Below are positions 17,148 through 25,036 of a stretch of DNA of 64,000 bases, in pieces; positions within the stretch are counted from its first letter, which is position 1, and each line of letters opens with the position of its first letter. The notes below the pieces were generated by a model. It ran no database searches and had not been told where the DNA came from. It worked only from the letters and a program-made list of their open reading frames with translations. A program made the translations under genes and the position numbers. This DNA is from Shewanella putrefaciens (GTDB lineage: Bacteria > Pseudomonadota > Gammaproteobacteria > Enterobacterales > Shewanellaceae), in the NCBI RefSeq assembly GCF_016406305.1, contig NZ_CP066369.1, positions 1,568,501 through 1,632,500 on the forward strand, given 5' to 3'.

Positions 17148-20100
17148 TTAAAATTTGTAATTCTTAATTCCACTACTTTTTATGAAGTTAAGCATTTCAT
17201 TGTTCTTATCTAATTCCCCTAGGCAGTCTAGTGTTTTTAAGTAGGTTTCAGCATACTGAGGAGCTTTATTTGATTTAAATATATTGTCAATATTTTCTAA
17301 TGCCTTTTTACAGGAGTTAAAGCTATTTCTCTCATCTTTCTTAATTTTAAATATCTTTGCCTTCATCAAATAACTCTCCGATAGTAAAGCCAAGTATGGA
17401 GTATTACTTAAGTTTTCAGAAGATAATTCTTTATAGTTTTCAATTGACATGTCAACATAAATTTCGCTTTCAGAAAATAAATATTTTGAGTGAAGATTAT
17501 GAGCTAAAGCTAAGTTGTACTTGGCTAATAATTCTTTTTTTTGCCTTTTGGAGTTAAAAGAATCATTTTCTATTTCATTTTTTATGGCTTGTGATTCGTC
17601 ACCATCTATAGAAATATCTTTGTTTAATTCTATGTTTTTTATTGCTAAATCATACTGTAGCTTTTTCCATGTGTCATTTTTGGGATCTTGTTCGAGAGCT
17701 TTCTTTACTGCTATTAACCCTTTCTGAGCCTTAACTAAGGCTTGACTATCATTATTTTGATATTTCAATAGGTCGGCTAATAAAAAATAGCTACTTGCTA
17801 GTCTCTCTAATGAATAAGGATTAAGTGAAGTATTCAGTAGTTCGTTTTGTAGTTGTTCATGAATAGAAATGGCGGAGAAAAAATCACCTGTCGCACTTGT
17901 TGCACTAGCTAGCCAAGAACGAGTGTCTGCTATATCTGCATGAAGTTGGGCATTGTTTTGATCTTGTTGGCTTGCTACGAGTTTTAGCCTCAAGGACTCT
18001 TCAAATTTAGGCTTTGCTTGAGAAAAGTTTTGTTGCCTCATAAAAAGTGAGCCTAATGAATTGTAAGCATATGATAGTTCCATCAATGCATCCTTATCAT
18101 CAGGTGCTAAGGAATACATCTTTGAACTGTATTGTAAATACAGTTCAAAGAAGGGGGTGACCGATTCCCACTTTCTATCATCGTACTCTATTTGACCCAA
18201 CCAAAAGGCATTGGCGCCTAAGGTTTTTAACAGGGCTAAGTTTTCTGGCTGCAATTCGAGCAGCGGCAGCATTTTTTCCTGCGCGGCGAGCAGGGCGCTG
18301 CGGGCTTCATCGATTTTATTGCGTGAATAGGCGACTTCGCCCATGGCCTCTAGGGTCTGCCCATGTTGGAAGCGGGCGTCGAAGCTTAAGTATTTTTCAT
18401 CGTCTTGGCTGGAGAAATCCGTGAAATATTCCAATGCCTTATTGCTGATCCCGTCGAGTAAGTCCATTCGGCCGATGCCACGCATTTTATCGGCGAAGTC
18501 GCCCACCATAAACCCAAGTAGATCTTCGGCTGCGAGGCGTTTTTGCTGGGCAAGCTTTTCGGCTTCGATACTGCGCACGCTCATAATCACTGAGGTTAAG
18601 GTGAGTACACACAGCAGGGCGACGGTGACGCGCCTCGTCCTGCGCAGCATAGTGGCGCGTTTGCTGGAGGCGGCAATAAAGTCGGTTTCCCGTTCATCTA
18701 ATATAAATAACGGGTTTTGACTGAGGCTCTGTGCTTCTTTTAAGGGTTTACCCTCGGCGAGCAGATAGGCGCTGTGTTTGGCTTCGCTCAGCCAGCGCTT
18801 AGATAAATGCTGGAGGCGGCTCTTAATGCTTAGGCTGTCATTATGTTCGCTGATCCATGCCGTTGCCCTTGGCCAGCGACGCAGCAGGGCTTCGTGGGCG
18901 ATGCTAAAACAGGGCTCACCATTTTGCAGGTGGGACACAAATAATCGGCTATCGACCATGGCTTGCACTAGGGCGGTTTCGGCCGTGCTTTGCAGTTGCG
19001 ACCAGCGGGCAGTGCGGCTAGTGATGGACTTTTCATCCTCACGCAGGGTGACTAACAGGGATAAAATCCGCGGCAGACTGGCTTTTTCGGCCTCGCTTAA
19101 ATGGGAGATGGCCTGCTCGGCATTTTTGCCGATAGCGCCTTCGATGCCGCCCAAGGTGCGATACACAGAGACTAATAGCTTGTCATCGTCACTGCGTTGT
19201 AAATACAGCGCCTGTAAAGTGTATTGCAACATGGGCAGGGCGTCTGGGTTGCTGGCGGCATCGCTACAGAGCATTTCATCGAGCGGCATGGCGGTGTCGC
19301 TGTCAATGTCCCAGGTTAAATTGGCGGCAATCGCCGGCAGGCGGATCATCTGCAACAGTTCGGTGCGGCTGGGCGGCGCTAAGTCGAAATGGGCACCGCG
19401 GGCCTTACCCGCCATCAGGCTGGGATAATTGACCAGCAGCGGATAAAAGTCGTTGCGACAGGCACTTAAAATCAATACCGCATGGGAAGTGGCAAGGTGC
19501 TCTAACAGCGTGATAAAGGCGCTGCGCTCGGTATCGCTAAACAGCGGCGATGATAGCAATACTTCTAATCTGTCGATAAACAAGGCAAAGCGTGGCGTAG
19601 CATAAGTCTGATTTTTAAGGCTCTGTTTACATATTTCGACAATGCCCTGCGGATCTTGCTCAAGCTTGGCGGCGAGCGAGTCGGCGCTCATCCCCTCAAA
19701 CACTGGGGTATCGTTTACCTCCCAATCGAGCATGGCACTGGCAAGATCGGTGAGCAGTTGCCCCTTGGCGACATCGGCAAAATCGAGGCTGCTATAGGCC
19801 ACCACGCCAACGCCATTAAAGCCATTGGCGGCCATTAAGTTAGGCAATACGCCTGCATTAATTAAGGAGGATTTACCGCTGCCACTTGGGCCTAAAATTA
19901 AGCAGAAGGCGCGGCCAAATTGGATTTGCTGGCTAATGCGATTGAGCAGGGTACTAATTTGCTCGCTGCGGCCGAAGAATACCTCGGCATAGTTAGCGCT
20001 ATAGGCTTGCAGGCCCGGAAAGGGCGAGCCACCTTGCCAGGTTTGCGGCGCGGCGCTGGCCTCGTGGCCAACGGGAAAGCGCACTTCGGCTAAGGTGCGA

Positions 20101-20390
20101 TAGCCGCGTTTGCGAATGGTTTCAATGTAGCTAGATTCGGTGGCGCTATCGCCTAAGGCGCGACGTAACTGGTTGATAATCTTGTGCAGCGGGTTATCGC
20201 CCGTATCCACCCCCGGCCAGCAATGGCTAACGATTTCATCGCCGCTGACCACTTCGCCCGCCCTTTGGCAGAGAAACAACAACACATCCATTGCCTTAGG
20301 TTCAAGCTGTTTGACCTGATGACCAAGGCGTAGGCTGTTGGCGCTGGGATTAACTTGCCATTCACCAAAGAAAAATGTGCTGTCACTCAT
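17148..20390 (-). CDS. Winged-helix / STAND-type NTPase / TPR fusion regulator
   Basis: A 1080-residue multidomain protein. Residues of about 6-105 form an OmpR/CadC-type winged helix (LEPKAMDVLLFLCQRAGEVV, then LHKIINQLRRALGD and IRKRGYRTL). Next is a STAND-type NTPase (nSTAND1-like) with Walker A GPSGSGKSS at 167-175, a Walker B-like FALFIDRLEVLL near 268-279, and SACRNDFY near 309. A single hydrophobic helix (TVALLCVLTLTSVIM, about 590-605) may place the C-terminal part in the periplasm, as in CadC. The remainder, to 1080, is TPR-like helical repeats. The last third of the gene is much more AT-rich than the rest. The likely role is a ligand-sensing, NTP-switched regulator. A defence-type STAND role is possible but unproven. 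A small DP-EP-like gene follows at 18 bp. Confidence 0.75.
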   Translation of the reverse strand: MSDSTFFFGEWQVNPSANSLRLGHQVKQLEPKAMDVLLFLCQRAGEVVSGDEIVSHCWPGVDTGDNPLHKIINQLRRALGDSATESSYIETIRKRGYRTLAEVRFPVGHEASAAPQTWQGGSPFPGLQAYSANYAEVFFGRSEQISTLLNRISQQIQFGRAFCLILGPSGSGKSSLINAGVLPNLMAANGFNGVGVVAYSSLDFADVAKGQLLTDLASAMLDWEVNDTPVFEGMSADSLAAKLEQDPQGIVEICKQSLKNQTYATPRFALFIDRLEVLLSSPLFSDTERSAFITLLEHLATSHAVLILSACRNDFYPLLVNYPSLMAGKARGAHFDLAPPSRTELLQMIRLPAIAANLTWDIDSDTAMPLDEMLCSDAASNPDALPMLQYTLQALYLQRSDDDKLLVSVYRTLGGIEGAIGKNAEQAISHLSEAEKASLPRILSLLVTLREDEKSITSRTARWSQLQSTAETALVQAMVDSRLFVSHLQNGEPCFSIAHEALLRRWPRATAWISEHNDSLSIKSRLQHLSKRWLSEAKHSAYLLAEGKPLKEAQSLSQNPLFILDERETDFIAASSKRATMLRRTRRVTVALLCVLTLTSVIMSVRSIEAEKLAQQKRLAAEDLLGFMVGDFADKMRGIGRMDLLDGISNKALEYFTDFSSQDDEKYLSFDARFQHGQTLEAMGEVAYSRNKIDEARSALLAAQEKMLPLLELQPENLALLKTLGANAFWLGQIEYDDRKWESVTPFFELYLQYSSKMYSLAPDDKDALMELSYAYNSLGSLFMRQQNFSQAKPKFEESLRLKLVASQQDQNNAQLHADIADTRSWLASATSATGDFFSAISIHEQLQNELLNTSLNPYSLERLASSYFLLADLLKYQNNDSQALVKAQKGLIAVKKALEQDPKNDTWKKLQYDLAIKNIELNKDISIDGDESQAIKNEIENDSFNSKRQKKELLAKYNLALAHNLHSKYLFSESEIYVDMSIENYKELSSENLSNTPYLALLSESYLMKAKIFKIKKDERNSFNSCKKALENIDNIFKSNKAPQYAETYLKTLDCLGELDKNNEMLNFIKSSGIKNYKF

Positions 20391-20571
20391 AGGGTTTCCA
20401 TTTATCGAATATTAATCAGTGTGCGGCAGGAATTGCACCGTGAGTCGCTGCGAGTCTTCTCAAATTGTTTAACTTTTATGCTGAAATAAGCTGTGTTGTC
20501 ATTAATTTGTATGATGTTAAAACATAGGCATTATGCCGATTGAACTTGTTATTTAAAAGGAATAGTTATTG

Positions 20572-20796
20572 ATGATCAATGTAAATTTAAGCGAGAAACT
20601 CTGGCGCTAATGGGCCGTTTGGCAGCATTTTTTTGCGCCAATAGAGGCGCGTTTTGTGCAATTTATGCAATTTATGCAGTTTGTGCAATTTGTGCAGATA
20701 GAAGAGCAGGGGACGAGAGCCTGGCGGACTAAGGGGGATTTTAAGAAGCGTGCCCTTAATCGTGCACGCTGTATGGGATGGCGAAAATCTGATTAG
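20572..20796 (+). pseudogene. Possible small gene broken by an in-frame stop
   Basis: The 424-bp gap 20391-20814 contains a frame that starts at ATG 20572, with an AAAAGG site 11 bases upstream. It meets TAA at codon 13, then stays open for 61 codons to TAG at 20794-20796. The translation after the stop begins WAVWQHFFAPIEARF and ends in a basic segment (KKRALNRARCMGWRKSD). Four to five copies of a 9-bp repeat inside it encode FVQ/FMQ. It could be a decayed small gene or chance. The rest of the gap (20391-20571) should hold the promoter of the STAND-NTPase gene, and I see no other gene there. Confidence 0.3.
20654..20698. repeat. Imperfect 9-bp tandem repeat, 5 copies
   Basis: The units are TTGTGCAAT, TTATGCAAT, TTATGCAGT, TTGTGCAAT and TTGTGCAGA in direct succession (45 bp). 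The 9-bp period keeps any reading frame through it. Confidence 0.85.
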
Positions 20797-20814
20797 CCGA
20801 ATGCAATATTCAGC

Positions 20815-22149
20815 TTAACGGGAGAGCACGAGCGCATTGGCCTGAAAACTTAACCGTGCCATTTGCCCTTGATCCTGCAGCTCTAACCCATTGAGTTCGA
20901 AGGGCGACTGTAAACCCGAGGCTTGGATTAGCTTAGGGTCAAATATCAGCTTGAGCTTAGAGGATTCAGGCGTTAACCAATTGGCCGCTTGGGTGCGCAT
21001 AATCGCCACCTTTTGCCCTTCGGCATTGGTGCCTGTGAGCACGCCACTTAAGCCAAAACGTCCAGCCTCGGCGACATCCAGTTCAAAATTCACTTGGTTT
21101 GGCAATCCCTTATCCCACACGGTCAGCACTTCTGGCTTGATACTGGCCGAATTCACATAGGACTTAAAGACGGATTTCACAGTGCGCAGTACTGGGCGAC
21201 CATCGACCCTCGTTTGTACTGTGACTTCAATTTCACTGAAACCCGCATTGCTATTGGCTAATTGCATGCCCTGGGGGATTTGGGCTTGCCAGGTATCACC
21301 TTGTTTTACCATGGTAACATTTTGAATTTCGCCATCGGCTTGCTTAAGTTTTGCCTGGGGCTCGAAAGTGTTATCACTTTGACTTAATGCGAGTTTAAGT
21401 CCGAGGGTTTGTGCATCTGCCGCGACCACTGTCGGGGCTTTCAGACTCAGTTGGTAGGGCGAACCTTTTTCCTTCACATTGATTAAGTAACTGGCGCTCG
21501 GCGTTAGTGGCTGACTGACCTGCAGGCGATATTCTCCCGGTGTGGCCTTTTCCGACATTTGCAGGGCGCTGGAATCATCGGTTAATCCTGCGCTCGCTAG
21601 GACTTCGGCGCTGACCATAGATTTGACCAAGGACTCAGTTGCTATTGCACTGCTGGCCGCGGCTTTGCCCTGTGGTGCTTGGCTTACTCGCTGAATTTGT
21701 ACGCGCTCGGGGGCTATCGTCTCTGCGTGCATTAAGGCGCCGGAGCTGATATCGCCTCGAGGTGCGATTCGCACTAAGCTGGCCGCTTGGCTCATGGTGA
21801 GCGTTACGCCCGTATTAAGCTCAGCGCCGGTGACATTGAGCCAATATTCATCACTTTGGCTAGCTTGTTCCAGTATGGGAAGGCTCGCTTGATATTCGCC
21901 GTAGAGCGGGGTGATAAAACTGACGTAATCCGTATTGGTATTGATGGGCGCAAGTGTTGGGCTGGCAATATTGCTATCGACAAGATCGGTATCGCTTGGC
22001 GCGGTTAAGGTTAACCCCTTGGCATACATAGGGCTGGCTTCTTTTTGCGGCTCAGGTGTTGGCGCATCATCCTGACAGGCGCTAAGCAATCCGCTTAGGG
22101 CTAAAACACTGGCAAGTTTGCCGAGTGTGTGCATGTTAAATGTAGGCAT
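20815..22149 (-). CDS. Lipoprotein of the DUF4785 type, paired with a lipase
   Basis: A 444-residue protein with a lipoprotein signal (SGLLSACQ, Cys25), so it is anchored on the periplasmic side. The rest is soluble and Ser/Ala/Gln-rich, with beta-sandwich-like stretches near the C-terminus (ADGEIQNVTMVKQGDTWQAQ, then FELDVAEAGRFGLSGVL). I tentatively place it in DUF4785, whose function I do not know. The start at 22149 is preferred over the ATG at 22134 because GGAG lies seven bases before it. It begins 11 bp after the lipase gene ends, on the same strand, so the two are probably one operon. It may assist secretion, folding or surface retention of the lipase, but this is inference. Confidence 0.65.
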   Translation of the reverse strand: MPTFNMHTLGKLASVLALSGLLSACQDDAPTPEPQKEASPMYAKGLTLTAPSDTDLVDSNIASPTLAPINTNTDYVSFITPLYGEYQASLPILEQASQSDEYWLNVTGAELNTGVTLTMSQAASLVRIAPRGDISSGALMHAETIAPERVQIQRVSQAPQGKAAASSAIATESLVKSMVSAEVLASAGLTDDSSALQMSEKATPGEYRLQVSQPLTPSASYLINVKEKGSPYQLSLKAPTVVAADAQTLGLKLALSQSDNTFEPQAKLKQADGEIQNVTMVKQGDTWQAQIPQGMQLANSNAGFSEIEVTVQTRVDGRPVLRTVKSVFKSYVNSASIKPEVLTVWDKGLPNQVNFELDVAEAGRFGLSGVLTGTNAEGQKVAIMRTQAANWLTPESSKLKLIFDPKLIQASGLQSPFELNGLELQDQGQMARLSFQANALVLSR

Positions 22150-22160
22150 GGGAGGACTCC

Positions 22161-23018
22161 TTAAATATGGCTACGGATCAGCGTGTCTAAGTTAAAGCAG
22201 GCACGGCGACTCTGCTGATGGCTTAGCGGTTCTTGGCCACGGGTCTTTTGTTTATCGGTAAACCAGACGGTGCCTGCCGCCTTCTGCGAGCTGCAATTTA
22301 AGAAGCCGTCGGAGCAGCTATCGAGCCAGTTTTGGGTGGTTTCCAGGGCCACTTGATACTGATAACCCGCGCAGTAGCTGTCGCTGTCCCAAATGGCGGA
22401 ATCCACATCCGAGCCCACAACCACCTCGAAGGGTTTGCCTAAGGCTGGGCGCCCCGACGTGCCATAGAGCCAAGTGCTGTTGTAGTTGGTCATCCAACCT
22501 ACTTGCTGTTGTTTGACCGCATTGCTGCCATAACCTAGGAGCCAACCTAAGCTGGTTTCGAACACATTACCTTGGTTAACGGCATCGGCCAGTGGTGTGC
22601 CGCCACTCGATGGCGCGAGGGCGATAACCCTTGAGGTGGCGTTGATCACCGCGGGATAACGGCTATCCCAGGTGGGGTTAGATAAAATCCAGCGCACGAC
22701 ATTGCCGCCATTGGAGTGGGTGAGCAAGATCAAGTCGTCGATATTCTTGGCTTGGATAAAACCGTTGAGCTGGGTAGCGAGGCAACCTGCGGCGCTTTCT
22801 TCCCACATATATTGGTCAAAGTCACAGTTGATCACTGTGTAATTGTTGGGTACTGGGATGCCCTGGCGCACCGAGTTCACAAATTCGGACGTCCAGTAAT
22901 CGGCGAGGGCATTGGTCTGATGACCCGTGCCGTGGATAAAGGCAATACCAGTTGCGGCTAATGTCGCTGGGCTGACAGCTAACAGACCCAAGAGCATAAG
23001 GGCTTTGTTGATCTTCAT
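22161..23018 (-). CDS. Secreted alpha/beta-hydrolase lipase or esterase
   Basis: A 285-residue protein with a Sec signal peptide (about residues 1-21, ending ATLA). The oxyanion segment FIHGTG lies near residue 27. The nucleophile motif is THSNGG with Ser102; the usual first Gly of GxSxG is Thr100. A later Asp (in EVVVGSDVDSAIWD) and a His near the C-terminus (EPLSHQQSR) could complete the triad. Several Cys residues (about 65, 79 and others) suggest disulfides, as expected for an exported enzyme. Substrate is unknown; a lipase or PHA/cutin-like esterase is possible. It is the first gene of a two-gene unit with a lipoprotein. Confidence 0.72.
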   Translation of the reverse strand: MKINKALMLLGLLAVSPATLAATGIAFIHGTGHQTNALADYWTSEFVNSVRQGIPVPNNYTVINCDFDQYMWEESAAGCLATQLNGFIQAKNIDDLILLTHSNGGNVVRWILSNPTWDSRYPAVINATSRVIALAPSSGGTPLADAVNQGNVFETSLGWLLGYGSNAVKQQQVGWMTNYNSTWLYGTSGRPALGKPFEVVVGSDVDSAIWDSDSYCAGYQYQVALETTQNWLDSCSDGFLNCSSQKAAGTVWFTDKQKTRGQEPLSHQQSRRACFNLDTLIRSHI

Positions 23019-23742
23019 GGGTATATCTCGTGTTGTTGGTCTTGTTGAGAGTGGCCGCGCAGTCCGCTAAGGCAGTTAAAGGCAAATGGGTGACGCTCAG
23101 GATTTGCCCTAAATTAGCAATCGGCTGGCATGGCTCTGTTTATATGCGCTTAAGCGCAGGTTACTCATTTTGGGTAAAACATGATTCAAGGCCTGAATAC
23201 GACGGGATAGATTAAATGCGCTAGTTTGCGTCGGCATTACATGGGGCTGATGCAATCGGCAATCATCAACAGGACTCAATTCAAGTTAATTAACCTAAAC
23301 GCAACATTTTCTGCTGGCAAGTAAAAAAATTGCCATAGATTTTAATGGCATGGCAGCATTTGGTTGGCTTCGTTTTAATGTTAATAGGGGGAGTGGTAAA
23401 CCGATGATAAGCAATGGCTAATAAACGGTATGCCGTTTTGTTGCGTTTGAAATTTTGGCCAGTGTAAGCAAAAGAATTTTCTGTGACACTCGTCTTACAT
23501 TGAAGTTAATTAGTTTATCATTCTGTATATTAAAGACTTTTGTGATGGACGTTTTAAGCTTAAGTATTGTTCCTCGATATAAGCATCCCTTTAGTGCATT
23601 TAAGGGCTAAACCTATTAGTCTGAGCTTAAATCTGATTAACACTAATACCGCCTATATCTTACAATCCTGCGCCATCGTGCGAGCGGCGAAGAGATGTTA
23701 GGGTAATGGGCGGAACTCTACGGGCAAAAAGGGAGAATACAT
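23019..23742. other. 724-bp intergenic region with divergent promoters
   Basis: This region lies between the divergently transcribed lipase gene and the small gene at 23743. It is AT-rich, especially 23,280-23,560. One 6-bp inverted repeat (TGCCAT 23331-23336 and ATGGCA 23345-23350) is visible. I found no convincing gene or RNA. Confidence 0.5.
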
Positions 23743-24111
23743 TTGGCAATAGAACACAATGAGATGGTGAGCTGCTTAAGTGGGCTGCAATGTCGCACTA
23801 ACTTCACCATAAAAAACATTACCGAATACATGCTACCAGAGACCAAAGAGGCCTTTTATTTACACCTCGACGGTAAATCCCCCAATCTCATTATTCGCCC
23901 CGCCTTTGAGGTTTTTTCCGGCGAATTGGCCACGATTGCAGGTGTGCATGCTAAATACGATTACTTTCATAATGGGGAGATGACGCGCTTCCCTAAGCGT
24001 TTGCATAAGAGCCTGACCGAAACCCACTACGGCCTCGCTTTTAGTTTTGATACCGTCGAAGCCGTGCAGCAATTTATCAGCCGTTTGAGTGCTATCGTAA
24101 AAGGATCATAA
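23743..24111 (+). CDS. Conserved small cytoplasmic protein, unknown function
   Basis: A 122-residue protein without signal peptide or membrane segment. I do not recognise the family. It contains NITEYMLPETKEAFYLHLDGK and a later FSFDTVEAVQQFISRLSAIV helix, with mixed alpha/beta character. The start is TTG at 23743, chosen because GGGAG lies seven bases upstream; the next ATG (23764) has no such site. The stop overlaps the first unit of a 14-bp tandem repeat. Upstream is a long intergenic region and downstream is a TetR-regulated exporter operon. Confidence 0.6.
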   Translation: MAIEHNEMVSCLSGLQCRTNFTIKNITEYMLPETKEAFYLHLDGKSPNLIIRPAFEVFSGELATIAGVHAKYDYFHNGEMTRFPKRLHKSLTETHYGLAFSFDTVEAVQQFISRLSAIVKGS

Positions 24112-24163
24112 GCAAAAGGGCATAAGTAAAAGGGCATAAGTAAAAGGGCATAAGTAAAAGGAC
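24108..24163. repeat. 14-bp tandem repeat, 4 copies
   Basis: The unit ATAAGTAAAAGGGC is repeated four times (24108-24121, 24122-24135, 24136-24149, 24150-24163). There is one mismatch in the first unit and one in the last. The array starts inside the stop codon region of the preceding gene. Confidence 0.9.
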
Positions 24164-24230
24164 ACAAATTGAGCCGTTTCGAGTCTGGGTGGCAATGCAG
24201 CGGGGAGTTTTTCTCCGTTGTGAGCCCGGA

Positions 24231-24267
24231 TTAAATTCCTCAAATTTGATGAAAATGAGGAATTTAA
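24231..24267. promoter_or_regulatory. Perfect 12-bp inverted repeat upstream of the TetR gene
   Basis: TTAAATTCCTCA (24231-24242) and TGAGGAATTTAA (24256-24267) are exact inverted copies with a 13-base spacer. The repeat lies 65 bp before the regulator start. It could be an operator or a hairpin; there is no immediate T-run. Confidence 0.55.
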
Positions 24268-24297
24268 CTGCTGCCTTTTTATGCGGCTTTTCAGTAT

Positions 24298-24315
24298 ATT
24301 CATCAATAGATGAAT
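24298..24315. promoter_or_regulatory. Candidate TetR autoregulatory operator
   Basis: ATTCATC (24298-24304) and GATGAAT (24309-24315) form a perfect 7-bp inverted repeat with spacer AATA. It ends 16 bp before the TetR start codon, a position where binding would block transcription or translation of the operon. Confidence 0.55.
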
Positions 24316-24331
24316 TTTGCTGGAGCTTGCC

Positions 24332-25036
24332 ATGTCGCTTATCCCCGCTCGCCCGAAAGGGATGGTCCCATTTACTGGTTTGTCTGCATCACAGCCGCAG
24401 ATCCAAGGTCGTCCTAAGGGCAACTCAGACGCACGCCAACGCTTAATTTCCGCCGCCTTAAACCTCTTTGGTCATCGTAGTTATCCAACCGTATCTACCC
24501 GTGAAATCGCCCGCGAAGCCGAGGTTGATGCCGCACTTATTCGCTACTATTTCGGTTCAAAAGCGGGTCTGTTCGAACATATGGTGCGGGAAACCCTTGA
24601 GCCAGTATTAGCGCGTCTACGTGAAATCTCCGCAGCCGGAGCCCCGAATAATGTGGCTGAACTAATGCAGACATATTATCGCGTTATGGCGCCTAACCCC
24701 GGATTGCCACGGTTAATTATGCGGGTACTGCAGGAGGGGGATGGCTCAGAACCCTACCGCATTTTGTTGTCCGTATTTGAACAAGTGTTATCTTTGTCTC
24801 GACAATGGCTTGAAACCACCTTAGTCGATGCAGGGTTATTAAAAGAAGGCATAGATCCTAATTTAGCACGCCTAAGTTTTGTGAGTTTGATGGTCTTTCC
24901 GCTGATCGCACCGTCAGTATTGATGCGTCAGTTTGGCATTTTTAGTGCCGATGCCGAGGGTTTACAGCGACTAGCACGGCACAATATGCACGTGTTTTCC
25001 CAGGGCGTGTTAGCTGAACCTAGGAGTACCCTATGA
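24332..25036 (+). CDS. TetR-family regulator, CecR-like
   Basis: A 234-residue regulator. The N-terminal TetR helix-turn-helix covers about residues 27-75 (RQRLISAALNLFGHR, VSTREIAREAEVDAALIRYYF, GSKAGLFEHMV). The C-terminal domain resembles that of CecR (DUF1956 type). The start is ATG 24332, with GGAG six bases upstream; a TTG at 24317 would add five residues. It is the first gene of a four-gene unit (TetR, HlyD, ABC ATPase, ABC-2 permease), with overlapping start and stop codons to the next gene (ATGA at 25033). E. coli CecR controls the analogous ybhGFSR exporter. It most likely represses its own operon through the inverted repeats just upstream. Confidence 0.85.
   Translation: MSLIPARPKGMVPFTGLSASQPQIQGRPKGNSDARQRLISAALNLFGHRSYPTVSTREIAREAEVDAALIRYYFGSKAGLFEHMVRETLEPVLARLREISAAGAPNNVAELMQTYYRVMAPNPGLPRLIMRVLQEGDGSEPYRILLSVFEQVLSLSRQWLETTLVDAGLLKEGIDPNLARLSFVSLMVFPLIAPSVLMRQFGIFSADAEGLQRLARHNMHVFSQGVLAEPRSTL

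Noticed and set aside
18778..19428. 216-codon plus-strand open frame
   Set aside because: It is antisense to the GC-rich NTPase part of the large fusion gene; its Ser/Arg/Ala-rich composition is typical of a shadow frame.
23030..23215. 61-codon frame in the 724-bp intergenic region
   Set aside because: It starts next to the divergent lipase start, has no convincing ribosome site, and its product resembles nothing known.
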